NCBI RefSeq assembly: GCF_949628215.1
Contig: NC_134282.1
Coordinates: forward strand, 11,220,223-11,284,222
DNA from: Phalacrocorax aristotelis
Taxonomy: Eukaryota; Chordata; Aves; Suliformes; Phalacrocoracidae
Direction of reading: 5' to 3'
DNA: 64,000 bases
This document shows positions 24,916 to 35,558 of this stretch, one piece after another (the stretch's first letter is position 1; each line of letters opens with the position of its first letter). Under the pieces are notes generated by a model. That model saw only the letters and a program-made list of their open reading frames with translations. It did not search any database and was not told where the DNA came from. Position numbers and translations under genes: made by a program.

Positions 24916-25467
24916 AATCATAGAATCGTGGAATCATAGAATCATTAAGGTTGGAAAAGACCTCTGAGATCATCAAGTCCAACTGGCAACCCAACACCCC
25001 CAGGCCTCCAAACCATGCCCTGAAGTACCATGTCTACACATTTTTTGAGCACCCCCAGGGATGGTGACTCTACCACCTCTCTGGGCAGCCTGTTCCAGTG
25101 CCTGACCACTCTTTCAGTAAAGAAATCTTTCCTAATATCCAATCTAAGCCTCCCCTGATGTAATTTGAGACCATTTCCTCTCATCCTATCGTTAGTTACT
25201 AGGGAGAAGAGACCGACCCCTGCCTCGCTACACCCTCCTTTCAGGTAGTTGTAGAGAGCGATAAGGTCTCCCCTCAGCCTCCTCTTCTCCAGACTAAACA
25301 CCCCCAGCTTCCTCAGCTGCATCTTGTAAGACTTGTTCTCCAGACTCTTCACCAGCTTCGTTGCCCTTCTCTGGACACGCTCCAGCACCTCAATGTCCCT
25401 CTTGTACTGAGGGGCCCAAAACTCCACACAGTATTTGAGGTGCGGCCTCACCAGGGCAAGTATAGTG
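24916..25467 (-). mobile_element. CR1 LINE, 5'-truncated, RT C-terminal frame still open
   Basis: The 3' end at the low coordinate has repeated TCATAGAATC octamers. On the minus strand an uninterrupted frame of about 170 codons encodes the CR1 C-terminal region ([47 protein letters not shown]). The intact frame and low divergence suggest a relatively young insertion. It is 5'-truncated and cannot be autonomous. Confidence 0.92.
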
Positions 25468-25638
25468 GCAATGGAGGGATGGGAGGGTGGAAATGAAGGA
25501 ATGAGTGTTGATAACCCAATGCCTAATTTTCCTATCTTCTTAAAGGCAATTGCTTGACAGAGACTGGATGGTGTGAACTCCTGCTTAAAAAATAATAAGA
25601 AAATAAAAAATTCCATGTTGTTACTGGACAGCTAGTTT

Positions 25639-25660
25639 AAAAAAAAAAAAAAAAAAAAAA
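25639..25660. repeat. A22 homopolymer
   Basis: A run of 22 adenines lies about 170 bases beyond the 5' side of the CR1 copy. It could be a simple repeat or an old poly(A) tail. No retrocopy was recognised next to it. Confidence 0.9.
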
Positions 25661-27266
25661 GTGGTGCTGGTGGGGAAGATAGCGAATTGCTTATTGCCAG
25701 CCTGATGCTTCTTGATACCTGTCAATCTAGAAATAGTTATAAGTGATTTATGTTTAACTGCTCCTATCTTTATGGAAAGGAAAAATCTATCAAGCCAAAC
25801 TTCTATCATTTCAGGTGTTATCATTCTAGTTAGCTATTTCACAGCATTGCCTAAAGCTGACAGTCCTTAAAACAGTTCAGAAATAGCTGCATAGAGCTAT
25901 TGATCTTTATGTATTTTTATGGCATTTCACTATGATCCATAAAGAAGTTACAAAAAGCAGTGTACATCAGGGCATGGGATCTTTATTGCTTCTTCCCTTG
26001 GCCAATAGCAGTGGCTCTGAGGAGAAGCACCTCCAACATATGTGATGCCATGCATGCTGCGAGGCTGCTTATATGTACCCCAGCCATATGAGCTTCTCTA
26101 AATTCTGGCTATTATATAGAGAAATGTAATTTATCTGAATAATAATCTGTTCTAGAGTTCAATATTTTTACATTTCTAGGAAGAAATAATAGGAACGGAC
26201 CCTTTGTGAGAGGTACTGGTAGACTGTGAAGAACAGAAGGTATGTAAATTATAAACTGACGATAACTGTGTCCCTGAGCTCTACCTTAAGAGAAGCTACT
26301 TAAAGCTCAGGTTACTCTATAACCACCTGGAGTGGGCAGCAGCTCCTGTGTACACCAGCTGAACAGGACATGGCCTGCAGCCATTACATTCATTTCACAC
26401 AGGTCACTATAAGGCATTGGAAAGTAACAGCCTTCAGTAGCAGCTCAGTGTACTTGCAGCGATGACAGAGCCTCTCTACAGGGGTTTCCCCCAAGGCCGT
26501 GCAAGACACGTTTAAGATGGTGTGTGTTTTAGTTGAAAGTTCAGGAGTCACAATACTCGGGTACAGTTTGGCATGGGAAAGTAACCAGACACAGCGATTG
26601 CTTATGAATGAGAATTGATGCATTCTGGACAGTACAGATTCAGTAGAAAATACAGACCCCATTTCAAGTTGCTCTTAAGCTAACAGTTTCAGATGAGATA
26701 GTTCAGATGTGTAAGAAACAGGCAGAAAATGACGGCAGTGGATATATGGTAAAGAAGCTCTAAAAAAAACCATTTCCATGAATACTCAATGTTGCCCACT
26801 TGTCCCCACCAATACTATAACCTAGAGCTCAGAAAGCAGTCATCTGGAAAGCCTCATGTTACTGTGTTGGCCAACCAGTAATGCAGTGCTTTGGTATCAC
26901 TGCAGATAGTTACCCGGCTCCTGTGAGCGTGCCATCCTTAAATGAATCTGGCTGGGTTATGCCCACCTGCCTCTACCCCCAAGTTTGGCTTATCGAACTA
27001 GAGCACACCAGATACGTAGTTTCTCTAGGTAACATCGAGAGTCACCTACATTTGACTTTCTTCATTTCACAACCCACACTCCTACCCCTAAAAATACACA
27101 TGCTTCACCCACAGAACCATTACCTCACAGCCTTTTATTTCCTTTTCTTTTTGGCTGAATCTTCTAACCTACTTAAAAAAAAAAATTTCCCCAGCACGCT
27201 GTTATCTCCAGTTATAGCACCAGGAAGGTGTGCTGGGGCTGAACTGGGCATGATGGAATTTGCCGT

Positions 27267-27276
27267 GGGGAAACCC
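27267..27276 (+). promoter_or_regulatory. NF-kB-like site upstream of CCL20
   Basis: GGGGAAACCC resembles the kappa-B element. It sits about 60 bases upstream of the TATA box, near -95 from the predicted start. The human CCL20 promoter is known to have a functional kappa-B site at a comparable distance, so an inducible, inflammation-driven promoter is likely. Binding here is inferred. Confidence 0.65.
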
Positions 27277-27332
27277 GCTGATGACAGTGGAACCCGCCCG
27301 CGTGTGAATTCCCGCGGCTCCTGCCACCCCTT

Positions 27333-27338
27333 TATAAG
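27333..27338 (+). promoter_or_regulatory. CCL20 TATA box
   Basis: TATAAG within CCCTTTATAAGCAG lies about 90 bases before the CCL20 start codon. It predicts transcription starting near 27360-27366, which gives a 5' UTR of about 60 bases. Confidence 0.75.
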
Positions 27339-27423
27339 CAGGTGGAGGTGCGGCAAGGCTGGCAGGACAAAAGCAGGCAGCACCCGAGCACTCACTGGAG
27401 CACAGCTGCTGTGTGGAGTGGAA

Positions 27424-27505
27424 ATGGCTGGCTTTAGCAGCAAGAGCTTGGTCCTGGTTTCCCTCTTGGGGCTCCTGGCGCTGCTCCTGTGCAGCACCTC
27501 CGAAG
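27424..27505 (+). CDS. CCL20: CCL20 exon 1 (signal peptide)
   Basis: The ATG at 27424 begins MAGFSSKSLVLVSLLGLLAL, a classic hydrophobic signal peptide. Donor CCGAAG|GTGAGT follows, leaving one base of a split codon. Confidence 0.94.
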
Positions 27506-29004
27506 GTGAGTGAGCGCAGGCATTTAGCCCCAGGAACTGGTTCTCAGTGTCGCTCCGCAGCGCGCCAACCACGCTGGACTGTGCAGCTGGCAGCAGGGTG
27601 AGGGTGAGGTGGAAGGGGGTTGTTCCAGCAAAGTATGCTGCCTAACCCTCTTCTGTCGACAGGGAGCTGGATAGTCAGGGGGCTGACGAGCAAGTACCCT
27701 AGGCAGCACGGTCCAAATGGGTTTTATTTACTTTGTCATTTTCCTTCATACCAGCACAAAGCAACCAGGATTGCTGCCTGTCTTACACCAAAGTGCGTCT
27801 GCCTCGGTGGGCCCTAAAGGGTTATACTGAACAGCTCTCCAGTGAAGTCTGCGATATCAATGCGATCATGTAAGTTACTTTTCAGAAGATCCTCTGGTTT
27901 TTCTCACACGTATTAACCTTAGGATATCTGTTTGGGCAGAAACAATGATTTGAACATCATGAATTTTTTCTTGCTTTTCCAAAACATTAACTGAACAAAT
28001 TGTATATAATACCTGCAAACAAAATACACAACCTGTAGTTAATAAGGACTACTAACTCATAGGACAGCCATACAGTGTAAATAATAAATCTGACTGTTTA
28101 GGAATCAGCTGTGCAAACAAAGACATGCTTCCTCTCCAGCTGAGGGCCACTCTAGCCAACAAAGGGTGTTCCCTTGCCAAAACCCATTAACAGACACATA
28201 AGCAACAAGAGATTTCTTAATTCACAGAGCTCAGATTTTCCCCCCACAAGGTTTTAGCCATCCTAAATGTTCTTCTGTCACCCTCTCCTTAGTCTCACAA
28301 ATTATTTCTGGCATTCAACAAAGTTCTTTGTCTCAGTAGTTCCAATAAATTGAACACCTCTTCATGGTGCAAAAAATGATCCCTGAGACTGAAGCAGCGA
28401 TTACATTTAAATTTCATTCGGTGTTTCTTTTTTTTTTTTTTTTGTATAGTATTGGAGGGGTTGTGGAGCACCCCATATCTAGTGGCATTTACAAAAGCAG
28501 CTGCTATTGTCTATTATATGATGCACGTTTTTGACCAAATGCATCTTCACAGTATTTACTAGCAGGGATTTCTCATGATTTACTGATCTCTCTATCACTA
28601 TTTCTTTTCCAGTTTCCACACCTACAGTGGGCTGAATGCCTGTGTAAATCCTAGGGAAGGCTGGGTGAAGAAGCATCTTCTTTTCCTGAGGTAGGAATCT
28701 AAAAATCTAAATACTACTAGGCTGATGAAAACAGAGCATGTATGAAAGCCCATTTCTTAAACCTCCTGAATGCCACTTGTGATGGCAATGCTGAACACAT
28801 TTGTCTTTCCATCTCCTGTCAGACAGGGCTACTCCTTTTTAGAGTCTTCTTGGGGACAGTCATGTCCCCTACGTGAGCTACTCTCTCAAGAGGCGCTATA
28901 TCTTGGGAGAGAAAAATCTATAATTGACTGGTGTCTGACATCATTGTTTATGTGTGTTCTCTCGTTCTTTTAACAGTCATAAGCTCAAGAAGATGTCAAT
29001 GTGA
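27424..29004 (+). CDS. CCL20: C-C motif chemokine 20 precursor (CCL20/MIP-3alpha), four exons
   Basis: CCL20 is a secreted chemokine that attracts CCR6-bearing lymphocytes and dendritic cells to mucosal surfaces. Exons 27424-27505, 27755-27869, 28613-28690 and 28977-29004 join to 303 bases, or 100 residues. Residues 1-28 form a leucine-rich signal peptide ending CSTSEA, so the mature protein should start QSNQDCC. Four cysteines (C34, C35, C60, C76) have the same spacing as human CCL20: adjacent, then 24 and 15 residues between. The CDINAIIFHT block is identical to human, which separates it from other CC chemokines. The tail KKHLLFLSHKLKKMSM is basic, as in human. The four-exon layout and the position between SLC19A3 and DAW1 agree with orthology. 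Confidence 0.95.
27755..27869 (+). CDS. CCL20: CCL20 exon 2 (DCC motif and beta-sheet core)
   Basis: Acceptor TTCCTTCATACCAG|CACAAAG and donor GATCAT|GTAAGT bound 115 bases encoding AQSNQDCCLSYTKVRLPRWA through EVCDINAII. The junction codon GCA (G|CA) gives the alanine at the predicted signal cleavage site. Confidence 0.94.
28613..28690 (+). CDS. CCL20: CCL20 exon 3 (fourth cysteine, start of C-terminal helix)
   Basis: Acceptor TATTTCTTTTCCAG|TTTCCA and donor CTGAG|GTAGGA bound 78 bases. The exon encodes FHTYSGLNACVNPREGWVKK and the beginning of the amphipathic helix. Confidence 0.93.
28977..29004 (+). CDS. CCL20: CCL20 exon 4 (C-terminus and stop)
   Basis: A short coding end follows acceptor CGTTCTTTTAACAG|T. 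It completes the serine codon and encodes HKLKKMSM, then TGA at 29002-29004. The human tail is LSKKVKNM. The rest of the exon is 3' UTR. Confidence 0.9.
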
Positions 29005-29510
29005 TCTGGTTTCTAGCAGGGAACTAAACACAGATGTGGCTGAAGAACCATTAGGTTCAATCTCTCAGCTGAGATCGTCGTCTTGTACACTGTTGTGTGC
29101 TCACTCACCACTGTCTCTGGCTTCTTTGGAACCATTGAACTTCTTGAGTTGATTCATATTGCATCGCTGTGTTGCTTGAATTAAGCATTTTGTTAGTTTC
29201 TAATTTTACTAATATTTGTATGTTACTAATATGACATAAGATTACTATTTAGTAAGGACTGCCTTAAGCAGTTGTACAGACTATGAATTTTATTAAGTTT
29301 ATTGCATGTTATTTTTGTTTTGTTCAGCATGTGTAAAGTGGGTTATTTATTCTGTTTATTTTGTTATTTCTTTAGCACTGTCTTGTGCCAAAATATTCCC
29401 TTTTATCTCTAGTTAGTATTATAATACTTCTTGAACTATTGTTAAACAAAGTCTGCTTGTGGAAAAAAATGGAAACTGGAGTTTAAAAAAATAAATGTTA
29501 AAACCTGTGT
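29005..29510 (+). other. CCL20: CCL20 3' UTR with AU-rich elements and poly(A) signal
   Basis: After the stop codon the sequence becomes AT-rich, with ATTTA pentamers (for example in GGTTATTTATTCTG at 29341-29354) and several TTATTT repeats. AATAAA at 29490-29495 is the likely poly(A) signal. AU-rich elements of this kind usually make cytokine mRNAs short-lived. The exact cleavage point is not determined. Confidence 0.65.
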
Positions 29511-31769
29511 AATATGTTTATTTTTTTAATTGAAAAAGGTGAATTCCCCTTGAATTGAATTCCTTTGCTTATGAGGCTCCAGCTGCAACAGTTATACAAG
29601 GGTATTCACACCTGTTAAAGCTACTTTCCACCTTGCTCGCTTTGTTTGCCCTGTGGGTAGCTATGACCTCCACAGGATACAATTCCTTCCTCACCCCAAA
29701 CAGCTGCTATACATGAAGTTTTGCTTAATACAAAGACCTGTTCTTAGCTCAATTTCATCTTAATCAGCCTTGAGAGAATTTTTCTTACCAGTATTGCTAT
29801 TTATTCAGCACAAACCTTACATATATTGTTACAGGGCAAGCTTCCAGCTCATCCACTGGGAAGGCTTGTGATAACATAGTCTTCTCTCAACCTAAAGGGC
29901 TTTCTCTAGGGGAGGAATTTGCAGTGCCTTCCTCCCCTTTATGTTTCCTATAGCATCCTATGACTTCTAGCATAATGAGGTTTTCCTGATGCAGGATCTA
30001 GGAAGGAGGTCTGATGGAGGTCTGCAGACACTCCTGCAGCACAAATGATGCCTGAGAAAAGTAATGGGACTTCACGGAATAGGTAGGACATGGGTGCAGG
30101 TTGATTAGAGAAGGCTACTTAGCTTTTTAGGTTCTACTAGATGGCCCACACGGTCTTCAGGGATGTGACCAAGCAAGCTGTGTAGGTGTAGTCCTCTTAT
30201 TGTCAGCACCAGACTCTTACAGATAAATCTACGCCTTGGCGTTTGGTACCTTTTAGTCCTAGAGATAGAAACATTAATTTTAATTTAATTTAAACTTAAA
30301 TGTAAAGCATTTTTTGTGCCCTTGAGAGAGAAGCTGAGAGGCATTGGGTTTTTAAAATGGTATTCATGACTGTAAGGCTGTCATCTTCTGGTTTAAAAAC
30401 TTGCTAGAACTTGAGCAATCTGCTTGTGGCTCTGCAAATATGGGAACTGGCAATCCTCCATGGGAGTAGCTCTGAAGGAGCAAGATTAATTGGCTTTGAT
30501 TTCTAGCAGGTGGATTCCATGTCTCTGATACTAAGGATACAATGTAAGGAACTGTCAACCTCCAGGGAAGAGTAATCACCCAGTATATTCCCTGGGCATT
30601 CCCCTAACTTTTGGGCAGAGCTCTGCCTTACACCTGCTAGCATTAGCGTGGGCTCCAGTTTGGGCTCAAACAGCCTGCAGGCTAAATCGGGCACCAACAA
30701 AATGGCACAGACATAATGAATGGATTTGTGTGAAAAGCGTCAGAAGGTGAGGTTCCCCAAGCTTACTTCGGGAACTGGTAGGCTTTGGTGGAGATGTTAG
30801 GAACCAGAGCTGCATATCAACTTGGTGCAGAAAATCCTGGAGTCCAAGCTAGCAAGTTCAAAGCAGAGGAACAAAGTAAGAAAGTGAAAACTGATGTGTG
30901 AAATTCTGCGGGTGGCTCGCTGTACTCCCGGGTTGGGCCTGTTAAAAGTTTTGTACTGCTTTTGTAACTTGCCCTTCCTTTTGTCAGCTGTGGCTCTATT
31001 GCCACAAAACCCCAGATGCTTCACCCACAGAGCTATGACTTGTGGGATTTATTTTTTTTTTTTAGTTCCTCATATTCTGGTTTAATATTTCTTTATAACC
31101 AACCTCACTGGAGGAAAAAACACCCTTGAAAAGTGGTTTCTGTGCTTAATAACATAGATGATAAGGTTGTTATGTTATTGGTAGGAAATTCCATATAAAA
31201 ATAGCATGTCCCTCCATGCATCCTGAGGATACAGTGCTCATTTATGATACCTATTTGTATCTCCAAAATCATCAGATCAGAGGCACATTTTTGTACATAA
31301 CTTTCAGTGGCCAGTTAAAAGTTCTGACAGGTCTGAAAATCTAGACCATCCCTAGGAAAACCTGAATGCTGATTACTTTGGTGGGGCTGTTCTGCATTTG
31401 TGTAGGTAAGTTTCTTTTTCCTCTATATCTTTGGCCCACAGCTCCTAATTCAGCGTGTGCAATTTTGTTGAATAATTTGAGATGCAGTATTAGATGCTCA
31501 TTTGGGGACTTTTCCCCTTCCATTTATACAGTTTTTTTAAAAAAACAAATTCTTTTTTCTTGCAAAATGTCAATGAGGCTTTTTATTAACCTTGGATATA
31601 ATTTGGATAATGGGTGTGAGAACTTTCCCTTCAAAGTCTCAGCACAACTTCATATTTCAGTTCCAAAGACTTCTGTTCTCACTGTACTGAGACCAGTCCT
31701 CAGTGATTCCTGTGCCTGCTGGAGTATTACTATTGAATCCTATTTATACATATTCTTTCTGTGGGTTTG

Positions 31770-31833
31770 TTTGCTTTTTTTTAAATTTTTATTTTCCCTT
31801 CTTTTTTTTTTTTTCCTTTTTTTTTTTCCCTAA
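31770..31833. repeat. T-rich low-complexity tract
   Basis: This is a pyrimidine-rich run of interrupted poly(T) between CCL20 and DAW1. It is simple sequence with no coding signal. Confidence 0.85.
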
Positions 31834-34800
31834 GGCGATCTCACACCATTCCCATTCAGGACACTGAAGCATTTCAATAGCTTGGGGTCTTTGACAGAAA
31901 ACTTTCTCTTCATACATGGAATCACAACGTGATTTACTCACTTCTTAATTTTTTTCTCCCACTCCAGCACAAAGCAACAAAATAACTTAGCGTTGCATGG
32001 ACTTTTGTAAGGAATAGAAAACCTTCTGCTGACTTAATTTTGCTGTTAAAATACAAAACCTGCCACATGTCATCTGCTGGGCAAATACTAACAAGTTATT
32101 TGCTGAATTACTGTTCAGTTGATGGTAGCTCCTAACTATTGGTTGAAGACTGTTTTATTTTTGTTCCTCATCTATTGTTTTTTCCACCATCCACACAAAT
32201 GGGGGTTATAAAGCACGTGCAAATCCAAGAGACAAATGGGCGAAGGCCCTTCTTAGCCTGTGGTATGGTGTGCATATTTTCGAGTACATCCGAAAACCAC
32301 GCACTACTGGCTGTGCTTAGTGACAATGACACTTCTAGCTCTTTCATAGGGGTGTTGACAACTGGTCAGTTATTTTCAATTACCAATACCAGTGAACCCG
32401 CATGAAACTGAACTTGACTCCTGATGAACTGGAATGCATCGTTCAGCGGTAATTTTGTTAGGAACTGAATTGGGGAATTCATGAACCAAGAAGGGCATCA
32501 GGCTTGTGACACTGTCATTTGATTTTAATGGCATACACCCAGCTGGATAAACATCAGAACAGTACAGATGCTCAATTGTAACAAGCCTTCTGTATGCTAA
32601 GCTCTCAGCTGTATTATGCCCTGGCAGTTTTATTCCAAATACCAGGTGACAGGCAACATCCTCTGCCAAAATATGAATCATAAAGGAAATTTTTATTCAG
32701 ACTAAAACCAGTGCATTGTGTACATTAACTTTACTATGCGATTATAGTTGTATGACTGTATATAAATGCAACATTGTTATCTATGTTCCTGTGATCTTGT
32801 GGTTGTTCTATTCTGGGAGGTGTCAGGCTTAACTGTCCAGCGTTGCAGTCCTAACTCTGTTAAAGGTTTTTAAACTGCTGTGTTTATTCCTTCTGCATTA
32901 TCAATTGCAGATAGCTTCCAGTCAAGGCTCACCAAGAGTTGCTGGCATTAGAATGTTTAAATACTATATACAACAGGAATGGTGCTGTGGCTGCTATTAT
33001 ATATTAACCATAGTGTATTGCTCATGTGGCTACTACCATAAATAAAACCAGGCACTTGTTTAATAGTCTTTCAGCTATCTTGAATTTATAGCATTATTCA
33101 AAGATTATGCAATCCTAAACACATATGTAACGAAATAACATCAGATGAAATTTCAAATACTATATGCTTAAAAAGCAAATACATTGAAGGAAAAGTAGAG
33201 GCTAAAATACTATTGTTAATTGTTTTTATTAAATGTACAACATCATTTCTATAGTTTTGCTATATGAATTCAGTTATACTCCCAAAATAAAGTAACAAAT
33301 TTATTTGTAAGCATTTGCATCTACATCTATATTTCCGTTCTCCTGAAATTTTGCTACTCCCTAACTTTAAATGGAAAAGTCTATAAATTGTTTTTTTTTG
33401 GACACTCACTTTGTGTCAAGGAGACAATCGATAGTCTGGGTTGAGATCCCCTGGAAAACCAGATATGCTCTGTAGAGTGTCCGCAGGCAGAACTGTGCTG
33501 GATACACTTAAAATGCATATCCTATTCTAGAGGGATCTTACCTACCATCACGGCCTTGCAGCTGCACATACAAAAGCGAGGAAAAGAGGGACTACACATG
33601 GCTGGTTTTCCTAGGCGAACAGTGCCAGCAAAGGTATATGAAAATCCAAGGAGAGCGAGCTACCCGACTCACAGAAGAGGTGACTGATGTAAGTGGGAGT
33701 TGCCTTTGTATGGGTATCTAGTCTGTGGATAAAAGGTCTGGATCTCAGGTTCTCTTAAATTTTGTTCCTTCCCAACTGTTAATATTATTATTGGAGTGGG
33801 TAGTGCTGTATTAATGCTAATTACAACGAATGGATGATATACATATATATTGTTTTGCACATCCATGTGAAGTATATCAAAATGACAGTAAAGAAACTTA
33901 GAAAACAAGAAACCTGGAGACAATGCAATAAGACTACCACACTTAGCGAAGGCATATAGCTATGTAGAAAACATGATGGTTTATGTGAAATGCTTAATGA
34001 ATTTTGGCATTATAAAAATGAAATAGAAACGCCCAAATGAGTGATTTTGACTTTTTTACTAAAAACCATGGTGAGATGAACACGTTTCACTTTAATGAAG
34101 CTCTGTTTTCTAAAACAAACGACTTTCACTACTTGTCTTTTTCAATTCTGTTGTAGACTTACTAGAAATCCTGTTATTCGTCAGGAGCTTTTTGCTTCCT
34201 CCTGACTCAAAGTGGTTTGACTCAATTGTGGGTTACGTATATGTAGAAGTGCTCCTCAACTCCCCTCACTAGACACAGCTGGATAACTCGCTGGCTTTCA
34301 CCTTGCAGCTCAGACAATCTGATCGCAGAATACTTACGCAATTAACTGATACCATCAGCTTTGCTGTCTTGCCTGGATGACTCAGAGCTCTCATTAACCA
34401 AAAGGTCTTCAGCCCCCTACAGTCTGGACCATGGAAAGAAAGATTAAAGGCATTTCTGAGTTCTTCTCAGAGAGAGTAAGGTAAATTTTTTTTTTTGGTT
34501 CTTTTGCATTGAGGTTTTTTTTATTGTCAGGTTGCCCACCAGCTTGGCAAGGTTAAGAGGAAAGACTGTCCCTTAGAAAGTGGACAGCAAGGAAAAACTT
34601 TTTTCAGCTAAGTGAAAATTTGACTGGAACAAGTAAGAGCATATGGAATTTGCCTGACTGCACGGGATATGTAAGGAGTTGGTCAGAAATGAAAGATGGA
34701 AGAAAAGAGCAAAGAAGAGAACTGCTGGTCCTTTCTGGTGCTTCTTATTATCTCACCGTAGGTAACCAACACATGCACCTATTCATGTGAACAGAAACTT

Positions 34801-34968
34801 ACAGGTGACACACTTTCTACACAAATAGCAAGTAGGTTTTTTTTTTTTAGATAACTTTAAGTTGATGAAAAGAGCCATGCAAAGATGAAAAACAATCTTT
34901 GGGAAAGAGAGTACTTTGTCTGTTCTATAACGCTGTCAGCTCTTTCTCCCAGCATAGCTCTTACCTAG

Positions 34969-35558
34969 TGTTGTGGTTTAATTCCAGCCAGTAACTAAGC
35001 CCCACACAACCACTCGCTCACTCCCGTCGCTGGGGTGGGGGAGAAAATCAGAAGAGTAAAAGAGAAAACTCGTGGGTGGAGATAAAGACAGTTTAAGAGG
35101 TAAAGCAAAAGCTGTGTACACAAGCAAAGCAAAACATGGAATTAATTCACTGCCTCCCACGGGCAGGCAGGTGTTCGGCCATCTCCAGGAAAGCAGGGCT
35201 CCATCATGTGTAACAATTACTTGGGAAGACAAATGCCATTACCCTGAATGTCCCCCCCTTCCTTCTTCTTCTCCCAGCTCTATGTGCTGAGCATGATGCC
35301 ATATGGTGTGGAATATCCCTTTGGTCAGTTGGGGTCAGCTGTCCTGGCTGTGTCCTCTCCCAACCCCTTGTGCACCCCCAGCCCCTCGCTGGTGGGGTGG
35401 GGTGAGAGGCGGAAAAGGCCTTGACTCTGTGTAAGCCCTGCTCAGCAGGAACTAAAACATCCCTGTGTTATCAACACTGTTTCCAGCACAAATCCCAAAC
35501 AGAGCACCAGACTTGCTACTGTGAAGAAAATTAACTCTATCCCAGCCAAACCAGCACA
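34969..35558 (-). mobile_element. Solo LTR, avian ERVL-like
   Basis: The 590-base element, read on the minus strand, begins TGTGCTGGTTTGGCTGGGAT and ends TTAAACCACAACA. This matches an LTR family I know as abundant in neoavian genomes. Flanks CCTAG and TCTAG are a probable 5-base target duplication with one mismatch. No internal retroviral genes flank it, so it is a recombined solo LTR. Confidence 0.8.

Larger units (their letters stand above)
10371..27266. other. Intergenic region between divergent SLC19A3 and CCL20
   Basis: About 17 kb without a recognisable protein gene. It probably contains the SLC19A3 promoter and its non-coding first exon, neither of which I could place. It also contains CR1 fragments near 22.9 and 25 kb and an A22 tract. 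Short open frames, such as those near 12.5 and 19.4 kb, have no family resemblance or splice partners. Confidence 0.6.

Noticed and set aside
26881-27513. A 210-codon open frame that runs into the CCL20 start
   Set aside because: It is in frame with the CCL20 signal peptide only by chance. It passes through the TATA box and promoter, has no family resemblance, and would bury the signal peptide.
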